Shown: positions 1 to 7,291, numbered from the stretch's first letter. The stretch: DNA of 32,254 nucleotides from Acidobacteriaceae bacterium (GCA_030041305.1 JASHOC010000251.1:1-32254), one strand, 5' to 3'. Notes: generated by a model not told the origin, from the letters alone. A program made the numbers and translations.

Positions 1-134
1 ATTTCATTCCAGCCGTTGGCTCCGCTTAGAATCGCGGCGATGGCGATGAGCAGTATCTCTTCCAGAAGGTGCTCCCGCGTCCGCTCCACCCGCGGGTCCT
101 TCAACTCGGCGAAATAGCTCAGGGGACTCTCCAT
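1..134 (-). CDS. ISAs1 family transposase, N-terminal 44 codons
   Basis: An ATG at 134-132 opens a frame that stays open to the window edge. It starts MESPLSYFAELKDPRVER and continues with LLEEILLIAIAAILSGANGW. This is the usual N-terminal domain of ISAs1 (H-repeat associated) DDE transposases: a short leader, the D-PR-R motif, then a hydrophobic helix ending in a small-residue and tryptophan stretch. The catalytic DDE domain is outside the window, so activity cannot be judged. A purine-rich stretch lies before the ATG. The family call rests on pattern recognition of the N-terminal domain only. Confidence 0.7.
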   Translation of the reverse strand, partial: MESPLSYFAELKDPRVERTREHLLEEILLIAIAAILSGANGWNE

Positions 135-194
135 GTCCCCATCTCATCCCCACTATCTCCCGCTGCATATAGCGTTTAAGATGCGTTTGCCCTG
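1..194 (-). mobile_element. ISAs1-type insertion sequence, end fragment (runs off left edge)
   Basis: The piece contains the start of a transposase reading leftward out of the window. Outside that start is a probable terminal inverted repeat: on the minus strand, the bases from 194 inward begin CCAGGGCAAACGCATCTTAA. ISAs1-family ends commonly begin CAGGGC, which I recall as family knowledge. The exact end (about 194) is inferred from that motif. The other end is outside the window, so a target duplication cannot be tested. The element lies directly upstream of the KES copy 1 remnant. Confidence 0.65.
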
Positions 195-220
195 GAACAT
201 GGTGCCGAATTTGTGGACTC

Positions 221-403
221 CAAAGGAATCCGCTTCTTTCACCATCTTTATTCCCATCGGCCAAAAGGATGGGGAAAGCTCCCATTTGTATCTGTATTAC
301 GGCGGAGGAGTCAGGCGGGAATCGCAAGCATAACGCATTCGAGTAAAAACACGCGGCCGACGGCGACCTCCAGGAGCAACTGACGGTTTCTCTCAGTCCA
401 CAT
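221..403 (+). pseudogene. KES family copy 1, truncated and frameshifted
   Basis: This is a remnant of the uncharacterised family also found at 27002-27403 and 31763-32103. Reading rightward it has KESASFTIFIPIGQ, then SSHLYLYY, matching the intact copy. The frame then breaks near 330. The conserved GDLQEQLTVSLSP block reappears in another frame at about 358-400. The second half of the family (WVREIL, EFLARC, FRAVFS) is missing. Homology stops where a cNMP-binding remnant begins at about 411. On the other side the ISAs1 end lies within 30 bases. Function of the family is unknown. Confidence 0.65.
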
Positions 404-410
404 AAAGAAC

Positions 411-584
411 GTGGACGCGGAAATCCGTCAAATTACCTCCGAAGACTTTCACAGCCTCGTCAAGAGCCGTCCCGAGTTGTACCTCGATGTGCTTAGAATA
501 ATCGCGACGGAAATTCGATTCCTCCGCAAGGTACTAGTTGATTTTCTGTCCAGGCGACCGTTTCTCTCGACATCTGGCGAGTGA
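411..584 (+). pseudogene. C-terminal remnant of a cNMP-binding domain protein
   Basis: A 57-codon stretch reads VDAEIRQITSEDFHSLVKS, then a stretch ending in LRKVLVDFLS, then a stop at 582-584. It closely matches the last third of the intact cNMP-domain protein at 24972-25433 (VDAEIRQLSSEGFCSLVKS ... VRKALADFLS). The N-terminal two thirds, with the beta-roll and phosphate-binding cassette, are gone, so it cannot bind nucleotide. It is convergent with the LuxR gene, just as the intact pair is. The LuxR reading frame has run through into the antisense strand of this fragment (493-584). Confidence 0.75.
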
Positions 585-1452
585 GCAGTTCGGATTTCAC
601 TTCGCCTTCGGCACCCGCCAAACTCAGACGGCTATCAAGGAGGGGACTATCAGATCTTCTGTTCCAGAAGCCTAACCCGGCGTAGCCGGAACCAAAACCT
701 GGCATTTTCCCGAAAGTTGGAGCCTTTGAAAAAATGCCGAAATCCCGCATGAATACTGACCGAAACGTACATCGCCAGAAATATTCTGCGCAAAATGTGC
801 AGGATTCAAATGGATAGGTACTAATGCCCGCTGCCGTCGCAGCTTGTGCGAGCGCCGGGTGATGCACTGTAAACACGGCAAGTTCCAGGCGGTCGCTCAC
901 GCCGGTCTTATCGTAGATTAAGCGCAGGTGATTTTTGACCACCTGTTCGCCGGTCTTGAGACGCAGGGCGATTTCCCGATTCTTGCGGCCTTGCACGATC
1001 AAAGCCACAATCCGCATTTCCTTGGGGGTGAGCCGGTCCCGGACGCGGGAACCGACCGAGTCGGGTTCGAGTGATCCGGGTTGCATCACCCGATACCAAA
1101 TTTCGCCCGCCGCCACACTGCGCACACATTCGGCCAACGCCGGTGCGGTTACCTTGCGGAAGACCACCCCGCGAAACCCTTGCTGAAGATAACCGCTGAC
1201 GAGCTCCCTGTTCTCCGCAATCACAATGCCGTGGCTGTTGGTGGTATTGAGCAGCATCGTCAAACGCGTAAGGTCGGGATGCAAGGAGGACGCAAACAGC
1301 ACAATTGATCCCGGAAAAGTCGCAATCGCATAATACATGCGGTCCAGAGCAGCACATTGTGCAACGATGCGAAAATTCTCATCCATCGCCAGCACCTTGG
1401 CAGCGCCAGTGCGGAAAAGTGTCTGGGGATCGGCTAGGATTATCTTATTCAT
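493..1452 (-). CDS. LuxR-type transcription factor with pseudo-receiver; C-terminus replaced by repeat-derived sequence
   Basis: The protein is 319 residues long. Residues 1-120 have a receiver-like fold (MNKIILADPQTLFR). Residues about 140-195 are a LuxR/GerE helix-turn-helix (RLTPKEMRIVALI, then REIALRLKTGEQVVKNHL). It is a close paralogue of the 24212-24871 protein, which ends about nine residues after the matching AQAA block. Here the frame instead continues about 110 residues through a 156-bp repeat (671-826) and into the antisense of the cNMP remnant, so that tail is probably not a real domain. The normal phosphoacceptor Asp is replaced by Ala (IVLFASSL). DNA binding could survive because the HTH is complete. 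The start is set by ATG at 1452; the paralogue's possible upstream ATG is cut off here by a stop. Confidence 0.75.
   Translation of the reverse strand: MNKIILADPQTLFRTGAAKVLAMDENFRIVAQCAALDRMYYAIATFPGSIVLFASSLHPDLTRLTMLLNTTNSHGIVIAENRELVSGYLQQGFRGVVFRKVTAPALAECVRSVAAGEIWYRVMQPGSLEPDSVGSRVRDRLTPKEMRIVALIVQGRKNREIALRLKTGEQVVKNHLRLIYDKTGVSDRLELAVFTVHHPALAQAATAAGISTYPFESCTFCAEYFWRCTFRSVFMRDFGIFSKAPTFGKMPGFGSGYAGLGFWNRRSDSPLLDSRLSLAGAEGEVKSELLTRQMSRETVAWTENQLVPCGGIEFPSRLF
671..826. repeat. 156-bp dispersed repeat, copy A
   Basis: Starts CCTAACCCGGCGTAGCCGG and ends TGGATAGGTACTAATG. A copy of exactly the same length lies at 7292-7447. Both ends are highly conserved (about 20 bases on the left, about 40 on the right) and the middle is divergent. 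The left end holds a hairpin, CCGGC-GTA-GCCGG. There is no long ORF in it. It looks like a small non-autonomous or REP-like element. This copy sits at the point where the LuxR C-terminus loses similarity to its paralogue. Confidence 0.7.
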
Positions 1453-2083
1453 GGTGTGTGCCCCAACTGCTCAAATTCGCCATCGGAAGACTCCTGCGCG
1501 GCCGCGATTCTCAGGTTCCCGGATGCGGCGCTGCGGTTTCGATCATGGCGTTTTCTTGGGTTCCTTGCATTCTAACCGGTAACCGGAGCGCGAGATTTTT
1601 GGGGAATGTCCATCATTGTAATCCCGCAACTCTCCATTTGTTGCGTTTCCGGCGGGCGTTCGAAGAGCAATCGGGGATATTTTTCGAGCCGCAGGCAAGC
1701 TTTTCCACATCCTCCCGGCTGGCATCGCCAGTGTTCTCCCTTGATTGACCACGGGGTGGCGATGCTTGCGTATCTACAGCTTGATTCACCGATGCTCCAA
1801 AATTGCGTCCGTCCTCTCGATCCTCGCGGCCACTAGCCCGATGATCACCGCGCAACATAGGCGAAGTTCGCCGCGTCATTGGGCTTGCCAGATCCGGTGC
1901 GGCGGACGACTTTGGGTCAACGCGCAGAGAGACCCGTGAAGACCGGTTGTCCCAGACCCCCGCTTCACCTACGGCTTGATTGCTCTGTTCCGGATATAAT
2001 AACGGTCCTGCAACACCGAATCAGGATCCCACTTGACCAGACCAAAGGCATGAACTTATTGCTGAGACTCTGAGGATGAAGAC
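1453..2083. other. Gene-free stretch; holds the decayed upstream block shared with the second LuxR locus
   Basis: Bases about 1543-1752, read on the minus strand, resemble the plus-strand DNA at about 23930-24135 upstream of the LuxR paralogue. Both contain CTCTTC(A/G)AACGCCCGCC, and both end near ATGATCGAA followed by Ala/Thr-rich codons. No single reading frame is kept in both, so this is best read as duplicated upstream DNA. A TATAAT at 1995-2000 lies 84 bases before the 2084 gene and could be a -10 box, but no convincing -35 is correctly spaced. Nothing else was recognised. Confidence 0.5.
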
Positions 2084-3376
2084 ATGAAAAAAGATCCTAC
2101 GCTCACACGCAGGGGATTTCTTACTGGGGCTACAGCGAGTTCGGTTGCCGCGTTGGGAATGGGCGCGCTGAGTCCTTCGATTCTGTTGGCAACTGATCGA
2201 ACGGAGCCGATGAAAATCACGAAAATCGAATCGGTTACATTTAACCCCAACATTCATGTAGGCGGCGGTAGTGGCGTAGACGGCAAAGGAGATGGCGCGG
2301 AATTCTACTGGCTCCGAGTCCATACCGACAATGGCATTGTGGGGACTGGAGAGACATACCCCTTCGTCAACGGACAAATCGGAGCGCTCAAAGATTACTC
2401 GAAGATGCTTATCGGCCGTGATCCACGCGACATCGACGGTCTCTGGCGGGATTTTTATTTTCAAATGGCGATGCGAAATGCAGGCGGAGCCGAGATGCGG
2501 ATTCTCAGCGCCGTCAATATGGCTCAACTCGATATCCTTGGCCAAGCAGCGGGTCTTCCGCTTTATCGGCTCCTCGGGGGGAAGACGCGGGATCGGATTC
2601 GGGTTTACAACACGACCACCGATTACTGGGCAATCAACAATATGAAGATGGGCCCGGACACGATACAGATTGCTCAATTTTTGATGGACCGGGGAATCAC
2701 CGGCATAAAGATTTATCCCTTCCGGGCGCGGGAAAAATACCTCTCCAACGAAGGGCTGGATGCAGGATTGAAATGGATCCGGGATATTCGCGACAAGTTC
2801 GGCGACAAAATGGACATATGCGTGGATTGCTGGGCTAATTTCGATCTCCCCAGCGCAGAGCGAATCGCAAAGGTTCTTGAACCCTATGAAATCATGTACT
2901 TGGAAGACGTCATGGTAAACACCAATGTCGATGCATTCGCGGAGCTTGCAGCTAAGACGAGCGTGCCACTTAACGAGAGTGAGACGCTGGCGACTCGTTA
3001 CGAATTCCTGAAGTTTTTTGAGCGCAAGGCATGTTCCGTTTGTATGTTCGATGTCACTTGGTGTGGCGGCCCTTCGGAGGCGAAAAAAATCGCTGATCTC
3101 GCCGACGCCTATTCGATCCCCATCTCGCCACATACTTGTGGTGGCCCACTACTCTACATTTGTGCGGCGCATGTTGCGACGGCCGCTCCTAATTTCCTCA
3201 TCATGGAGAGCAATTACTGGAAGTATGCGCATCAATATCCCTATTTCGTGACGAACGCGCCTGTGCCCATCGATGGACACGTCACTGCGCCAGAGCTTCC
3301 GGGTGTGGGGGCTGAAATCAAGCCGGAATTATTCCGCAGCCGCGACGCCATCGTCGAGACTGTGGCGAGCATATAG
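2084..3376 (+). CDS. Enolase-superfamily (mandelate racemase/muconate lactonizing) enzyme, Tat-exported
   Basis: The protein is 430 residues long. The N-terminus carries a twin-arginine signal (TRRGFLTG, R9-R10) followed by an Ala/Ser-rich stretch, so export by Tat is likely. The capping domain follows, then the barrel domain. Visible catalytic positions are K209 (IKIY), metal ligands D248 (VDCW), E274 (YLEDV) and E298 or E300 (NESE), and a D323/H350 pair (FDVTW and SPHTCGG). That Asp-His dyad is typical of the mandelate-racemase group, which includes sugar-acid dehydratases. The substrate cannot be read from sequence. TGAGG lies seven to ten bases before the ATG. A cut-off Tat leader follows 24 bases downstream, suggesting a former operon. 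An anion-symporter-type MFS gene at 18448 could supply a sugar acid, but it is not linked. Confidence 0.85.
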   Translation: MKKDPTLTRRGFLTGATASSVAALGMGALSPSILLATDRTEPMKITKIESVTFNPNIHVGGGSGVDGKGDGAEFYWLRVHTDNGIVGTGETYPFVNGQIGALKDYSKMLIGRDPRDIDGLWRDFYFQMAMRNAGGAEMRILSAVNMAQLDILGQAAGLPLYRLLGGKTRDRIRVYNTTTDYWAINNMKMGPDTIQIAQFLMDRGITGIKIYPFRAREKYLSNEGLDAGLKWIRDIRDKFGDKMDICVDCWANFDLPSAERIAKVLEPYEIMYLEDVMVNTNVDAFAELAAKTSVPLNESETLATRYEFLKFFERKACSVCMFDVTWCGGPSEAKKIADLADAYSIPISPHTCGGPLLYICAAHVATAAPNFLIMESNYWKYAHQYPYFVTNAPVPIDGHVTAPELPGVGAEIKPELFRSRDAIVETVASI

Positions 3377-3400
3377 CGCCTCGTGCAAAGGGACACAAAC

Positions 3401-3466
3401 ATGACCAGTCGCAGATCATTCATCGGCAAAGTCGGCGCGGCGAGGTTAGCCGCATCGGCTAGCGAT
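3401..3466 (+). pseudogene. Orphan Tat signal peptide, remainder of gene lost
   Basis: An ATG 24 bases after the enolase-superfamily stop begins MTSRRSFIGKVGAARLAASA, a recognisable twin-arginine leader (SRRSF, then a mildly hydrophobic Ala/Gly stretch). The expected mature enzyme does not follow. Within a few codons the sequence becomes the start of a sigma factor in a different frame. This is probably the stump of a second exported enzyme co-transcribed with the 2084 gene. The boundary at about 3466 is approximate. Confidence 0.55.
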
Positions 3467-3476
3467 CGGGTCCAGT

Positions 3477-3770
3477 GTGAGTGGCCTTGCGCTCCGCTGT
3501 CAGACGGGCGATCCGAAAGCGTTCGCGGACCTGATTGCAGTGATGGAGAGGTCGCTAATTTATTACGCGATAAGCCTTACCGGGAACCAGGATGCTACGC
3601 TCGATATCCTACAGGATGTCTGGCTCAAGGTGGTTCGCGGTATCCGCAAACTGAAAGATTCCGGCGCTCTAAAGCCCTGGCTTTAGGCGATTACCCACGG
3701 CGTCGCGATTGACAGCATGGCGAGCAGACGCGATAGCTCATTCGCTGAGGACGTCAGCGGTTGCTGGCCG
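3477..3770 (+). pseudogene. ECF-type RNA polymerase sigma factor, interrupted by a stop and truncated
   Basis: The frame reads CQTGDPKAFADLI, YYAISLTGNQDATLDILQDVWLKV and ALKPWL, which is sigma-70 region 2 of an ECF factor (core-binding and -10 recognition helices). A TAG at 3684-3686 interrupts it, and the same frame resumes with AITHGVAIDSM and RRDSSFAEDV. The expected residue at the stop is Tyr (WLYxI), so a single base change from a Tyr codon would explain it. No region 4 follows, so the -35-binding half is missing. The gene is almost certainly dead. Confidence 0.7.
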
Positions 3771-4083
3771 CAATGCGCAAAGCATCGCTCAGAACTTCAT
3801 CCTGCCCACGTTGACAGTCCGATAGGGAAGGTTCTCTGGCTATTGATCCGCTCCTTGTATGTCTTTCGCCACAGGGCGTGGCCATCAAAAAGAGTGGGTC
3901 GGGTTGACTTATTACGGCGGTTCTCCAATTCCCGTGGAGTTTTGAGGGGCGTGCCCGGTGGCGTTTTCTTGGGAAAAACGCCACTCAACGTTCGAGGTTC
4001 TGCTCTACACCAATTGGAGAACCGCTATAGAAGTTCACAAGACGGAATCAAGGTTCCTTGTGATGGAGTTTTAGCGGGATTAA
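3771..4083. other. Unassigned decayed DNA between sigma and nuclease remnants
   Basis: One open frame crosses this stretch but its product does not resemble any protein I know, and it links two unrelated remnants. About the last 15 codons (ending in DGVLAGLK at 4083) may be the frameshifted front part of the NucS-like remnant. The only other structure seen is the hairpin at 3958-3984. Confidence 0.4.
3958..3984. repeat. Perfect 10-bp inverted repeat with 7-base loop
   Basis: GTGGCGTTTT at 3958-3967 pairs with AAAACGCCAC at 3975-3984 around CTTGGGA. There is no T-run after it on either strand strong enough for a classical intrinsic terminator. It lies in decayed DNA, so it could be a leftover terminator or an element end. 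Confidence 0.5.
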
Positions 4084-4275
4084 AGTACCGATGTTACCGT
4101 CGGGCAAGCGCTCCGGTATATCCGGTGGGTAATCGAAAGGCTGGCGCGGCCCAATGGGAAAACCGTGGAGGGGCTAATTATCTCGCACGAGCAGGACAAA
4201 ACAGCGCGGTGCGCCCTGCCTGCACTAAGCCATGTCAAATTCATGACCTATGAAATCGACTTCAAGCTGAAGTAG
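4084..4275 (+). pseudogene. C-terminal remnant of a NucS/DUF91-like nuclease domain
   Basis: The frame gives STDVTVGQALRYIRWV, then ARPNGKTVEGLIISHEQDK, then a C-terminus ending in YEIDFKLK before TAG. This matches the tail of the RecB-like nuclease domain of NucS-type proteins, where an E-x-K motif is followed by a Gln-x-x-x-Tyr helix and a Gly-Ile-Ile strand. The preceding strand, in the neighbouring frame, reads VLAGLK. A one-base frameshift is therefore present and the expected ELK glutamate has become Gly. The N-terminal part is absent. The family call rests on motif memory. Confidence 0.55.
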
Positions 4276-4434
4276 AAGGCAGTATGTTGAATACCCACCC
4301 CCCACCAATGACATCAGCACAGTTGACATCGGCGCAGGTGATGCAACTCTCCGCTGTGGGGACGCAGTAAATTGCCTCCCAACGTGCAGCATTCTTGCCG
4401 ACAGCATTTGCGCTGAAGGCGGAGCAGCGTCGAG

Positions 4435-5379
4435 CTATGGAAGGATTCTTCGTTCCGGAAGTCCTCTATGGGGGAGATGATCGTCATGGAAATCGCCTCG
4501 AACGCCAAAGCTCATAAGCCCTCCCTGTTCCACGATACGTGTCACTTTTCCGACACACTGGATTCGCATCTCCTGACCGTCCTGAACCGGCGACAGAATG
4601 CGAACTTCAATCCGAACATCCGACCCCACGGGCGGGCACTCGCTGCTGTTGATGAGCGCTCCGTCAAGCGCAACGTCGGATGTAAAGCCAAATCCGGTGC
4701 GTTCGCCGTCTTCATTCCAGTGAAAGATGATAGGGAGTCGGAGTTTGTATCGCACAGCAGACCGCCGGTTGCGATCAAGCTGAATGACTTTCGTGTTCGT
4801 GGGTGGGAGTTGCATAGGAACCGCGCCAGACTCCTCCCCCTTGACCTCGGCGTTGCGAACGTCAATATTACCCTTAAAGAAGCTGCCATCCGCAATGGAG
4901 ATGCTCGAAGTGCTCAAATTGCCCGTCAGCTTGCCTTTGGCGCGGATTTCGACGTGATCCGCCCAGGCATTGCCGCGAACGCTGCCGATAATCACGATCT
5001 CGCGGGCAGTGATGCATAAGTTCTTGCTGGCATTCATCGCGGCTTCGACTCGACCCTTAAAACCCACCGTCACGCATCCACTGGGTAGGTTGACGCTGCC
5101 TTCGACCGTTCCGTCGATGAAGAGCGAGTCCGTACCTGAGATATCGCCCTTGACGACCAGATTTTTGCCAATTGTCGAGTGCTCTACCGGTATGGCTCTA
5201 GCGTTAGTGCGCTCGGGCGAGGGCTCGGGCTTCTGAAACCCTCTCCACTTCATCTTGATACTGCCATGCCGGACGGTCCTAAACGAAACCAAGAACCTTG
5301 CCCAAACCGAAACAATAATGTCTTTGGCGCGGAACCAGCCGTGTCCAATTGCCCGCCCAAGTTTTCCCACCTTGCCCAT
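4435..5379 (-). CDS. Bactofilin-PilZ fusion protein
   Basis: The protein is 314 residues long. Residues 1-45 are a basic, partly hydrophobic leader that might touch the membrane. Residues about 65-175 are a bactofilin (polymer-forming) domain: STIGKNLVVKGDISGTDSLF, then repeated short beta-strands with Gly turns (VEGSV, SVRGNAWAD, KGKLTGNL, FFKGNIDV). After a linker, residues about 205-300 look like PilZ: RRSAVRYKLRLP supplies the Arg-rich motif, and SDVALDGALI sits where D/N-x-S-x-x-G is normal, but with Ala in the Ser position. Bactofilins form filaments; PilZ domains bind cyclic di-GMP. The fusion suggests a messenger-responsive scaffold (inference). GGAGAG lies ten bases before the chosen ATG; a second ATG at 5253 is possible. 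It is a single gene with no operon partner. Confidence 0.8.
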   Translation of the reverse strand: MGKVGKLGRAIGHGWFRAKDIIVSVWARFLVSFRTVRHGSIKMKWRGFQKPEPSPERTNARAIPVEHSTIGKNLVVKGDISGTDSLFIDGTVEGSVNLPSGCVTVGFKGRVEAAMNASKNLCITAREIVIIGSVRGNAWADHVEIRAKGKLTGNLSTSSISIADGSFFKGNIDVRNAEVKGEESGAVPMQLPPTNTKVIQLDRNRRSAVRYKLRLPIIFHWNEDGERTGFGFTSDVALDGALINSSECPPVGSDVRIEVRILSPVQDGQEMRIQCVGKVTRIVEQGGLMSFGVRGDFHDDHLPHRGLPERRILP

Positions 5380-5553
5380 CGTCGAAACGCTCTCCGATCA
5401 ATATATGCCCTGAGGAACAAGATCGAAAAGACTGTCACGCGGCTCATTGACTAAACCGAGGATTAGCACCGTGTTACACCGCACGTCACCAAAATCGAGG
5501 AAATAAATCTAGATCGCGCTCCTGGTTTGGTAATAGCCACCATGGGGAGAAAA

Positions 5554-5875
5554 ATGTCAGCACAGATGGTCACCCTCGATGTCCGGCCTCGCCGGGAGGA
5601 CGGAACACACCCCTATCTCCTCCCCGCTTATGGCGGAAACAACCGGATCCGGCCAGGATACGCTATGGTCGCCGGGGAGCCCCGCCACTACCCGGGCGTG
5701 GTGTACTACCTCCGCTATGTGGTCTCGGGGAAGCGGGTACCCGCGTTTGACGCCGCTCCCTGAGCGGCTTGCGTTGGAGGCTGCGTCCGATGCTCGATGC
5801 CAGCTGAAATCGGCATCCAAAGTTGCGTGTGAGAGGCGAAAGGAGGCGACATCGGAATGGAGTCCTCGGTTGTGA
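5554..5875 (+). pseudogene. N-terminal remnant of a tyrosine-type site-specific integrase
   Basis: An ATG preceded by GGGGAG opens a frame with RIRPGYAMVAGEP, HYPGVVYYLRYVVSGKRV and then a stop at 5761. The next frame continues with ERLALEAASDARCQLKSAS. Together these match the N-terminal arm of integrases common in Acidobacteria, where a 'GVYYLRY..xGKRV' strand is followed by an 'ALEA..R' helix. One inserted base near 5745-5760 explains the frame change. The catalytic domain (Arg, His-x-x-Arg, Tyr) is missing. The end overlaps the start of the FAD monooxygenase gene. The call rests on motif memory. Confidence 0.55.
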
Positions 5876-7200
5876 GAACGAATTGCTGTGTCGTGAGCGG
5901 CGGGCCCGCTGGCATGATGCTCGGGTACCTGCTCGCGCGCCAGGGTGTTGAAGTAACGGTGCTCGAAAAGCATCAAGACTTCTTCCGCGATTTTCGTGGC
6001 GACACAGTACACCCATCCACTCTAGAAGTGCTCGGGGAACTGGGGTTGCTTAGTGAGTTCCTCAAGTTGCCTCATCAGCGGGTGGAGTCGCTCGGCGTTG
6101 TGATTGGAGATTCCACATTCAAGGTCGCCGACTTCCGACACGTCCCGACGCAGTGCAAATTCGTGGCCCTCATGCCCCAGTGGGATTTCCTGAACTTCCT
6201 TTTCAGTCATGCAAAGAAGTTCCCGAGCTTTTGCCTGTTGATGAAGCACGAGGTCATTGACCTGCTTCGAGAAGGCAAGCGAATCGTCGGGGTGGTAGCC
6301 CGCAACGATGGACAAGAAGTGCAGGTCCGTGCGGATCTCGTGGTGGGCTGCGATGGGCGGCATTCTGTGACGCGCCACGCGGCCGGATTGGAAGTGATCG
6401 AGCGTGGTGTGCCGATCGACGTTTTGTGGTTCCGGATCAGCCGCAGGCCAGGCGACCCAGCCCAGGTGCTCGGCAACGTCAACTACGGAAAAGCGCTGAT
6501 CCTGATTGATCGCTCGGATTACTTTCAAGCTGGCCTCATCATCCCCAAAGGCTCCTACAGTAATCTTCAAGCGCTCGGTATCGAGGCCTTCCGCACCACC
6601 ATCGGTCGAATCGCTCCGTGGCTGAGCGACCGAGTCAACGAGGTCCGCGATTGGGAACAGGTCCAAATTCTGACGGTGCAGATCAATCGGCTGCGGCGCT
6701 GGCAAAGGCCCGGATTGCTGTGTATCGGAGACGCGGCCCATGCCATGTCACCCGCAGGCGGAGTGGGGATAAACCTCGCCATTCAGGACAGCATTGCTGC
6801 GGCCAACCTGTTGGCGGAGCCGTTGAAGGAGGGGACGCTTCGTGAGGCCGATCTGACAGCGGTAGAACGGCGTCGCCTCTCTCCCACCCGAGTTACGCAG
6901 GCCATCCAGTTAGTTGCTCATCGCGGCATCGCTCGCGTTTTTGAAAATAATGGACCTGTTCACGCGCCATGGCAGATGAAAGCCGCACAACGAATTCCCG
7001 GAGTTCACCGGGCGTTGGGATACGCGGTCGGGGTCGGTGTACGCCCGGAACACGTACGTGAGCGCGCACGGGCTAAAGAGCGAAATGCGTGTCAAGAGGG
7101 ACTCGTCTGGGCGGGGGTCGGCCTGGCGGTCGGAGCGGCTGTCTGCGGCTGGGTAATGTGGAGGGTGTGGAACAAATCCACCGGCGGCAAGTCAAACTAG
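5857..7200 (+). CDS. FAD-dependent monooxygenase (PHBH/UbiH fold) with C-terminal membrane anchor
   Basis: The protein is 447 residues long. The N-terminal FAD-binding Rossmann motif is SGGPAG (14-19), followed by the acidic strand end VTVLEK. The DG motif is at D166-G167 (CDGRHSVTR) and the GD motif at G291-D292 (IGDAAHAMSPAGG). These three motifs define the class A flavoprotein hydroxylase fold. The last 45 residues contain one hydrophobic span (WAGVGLAVGAAVCGWVMW) and a short basic tail. This is unusual for the soluble family and suggests the enzyme is tied to the membrane, facing the cytoplasm. The aromatic or lipid substrate is unknown. AAAGGAGG lies ten bases before the ATG, which supports this start. 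It has no operon partner. Confidence 0.85.
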   Translation: MESSVVRTNCCVVSGGPAGMMLGYLLARQGVEVTVLEKHQDFFRDFRGDTVHPSTLEVLGELGLLSEFLKLPHQRVESLGVVIGDSTFKVADFRHVPTQCKFVALMPQWDFLNFLFSHAKKFPSFCLLMKHEVIDLLREGKRIVGVVARNDGQEVQVRADLVVGCDGRHSVTRHAAGLEVIERGVPIDVLWFRISRRPGDPAQVLGNVNYGKALILIDRSDYFQAGLIIPKGSYSNLQALGIEAFRTTIGRIAPWLSDRVNEVRDWEQVQILTVQINRLRRWQRPGLLCIGDAAHAMSPAGGVGINLAIQDSIAAANLLAEPLKEGTLREADLTAVERRRLSPTRVTQAIQLVAHRGIARVFENNGPVHAPWQMKAAQRIPGVHRALGYAVGVGVRPEHVRERARAKERNACQEGLVWAGVGLAVGAAVCGWVMWRVWNKSTGGKSN

Positions 7201-7291
7201 CCCGTGAAATTTGGTGTATTTTTCCCCGTCGCCGACCCATCCGTCCGGAATCTGCGTAGCGGTTTCCCGGAGTCAGCGGATCAAGCGGGAA

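Noticed and set aside
1995..2000. TATAAT as a promoter -10 box
   Set aside because: The nearest TTGATT is only 13 bases upstream, too short; noted only in the intergenic entry.
2021..3133. 370-codon minus-strand frame
   Set aside because: Antisense shadow of the enolase-superfamily gene; no domain recognised.
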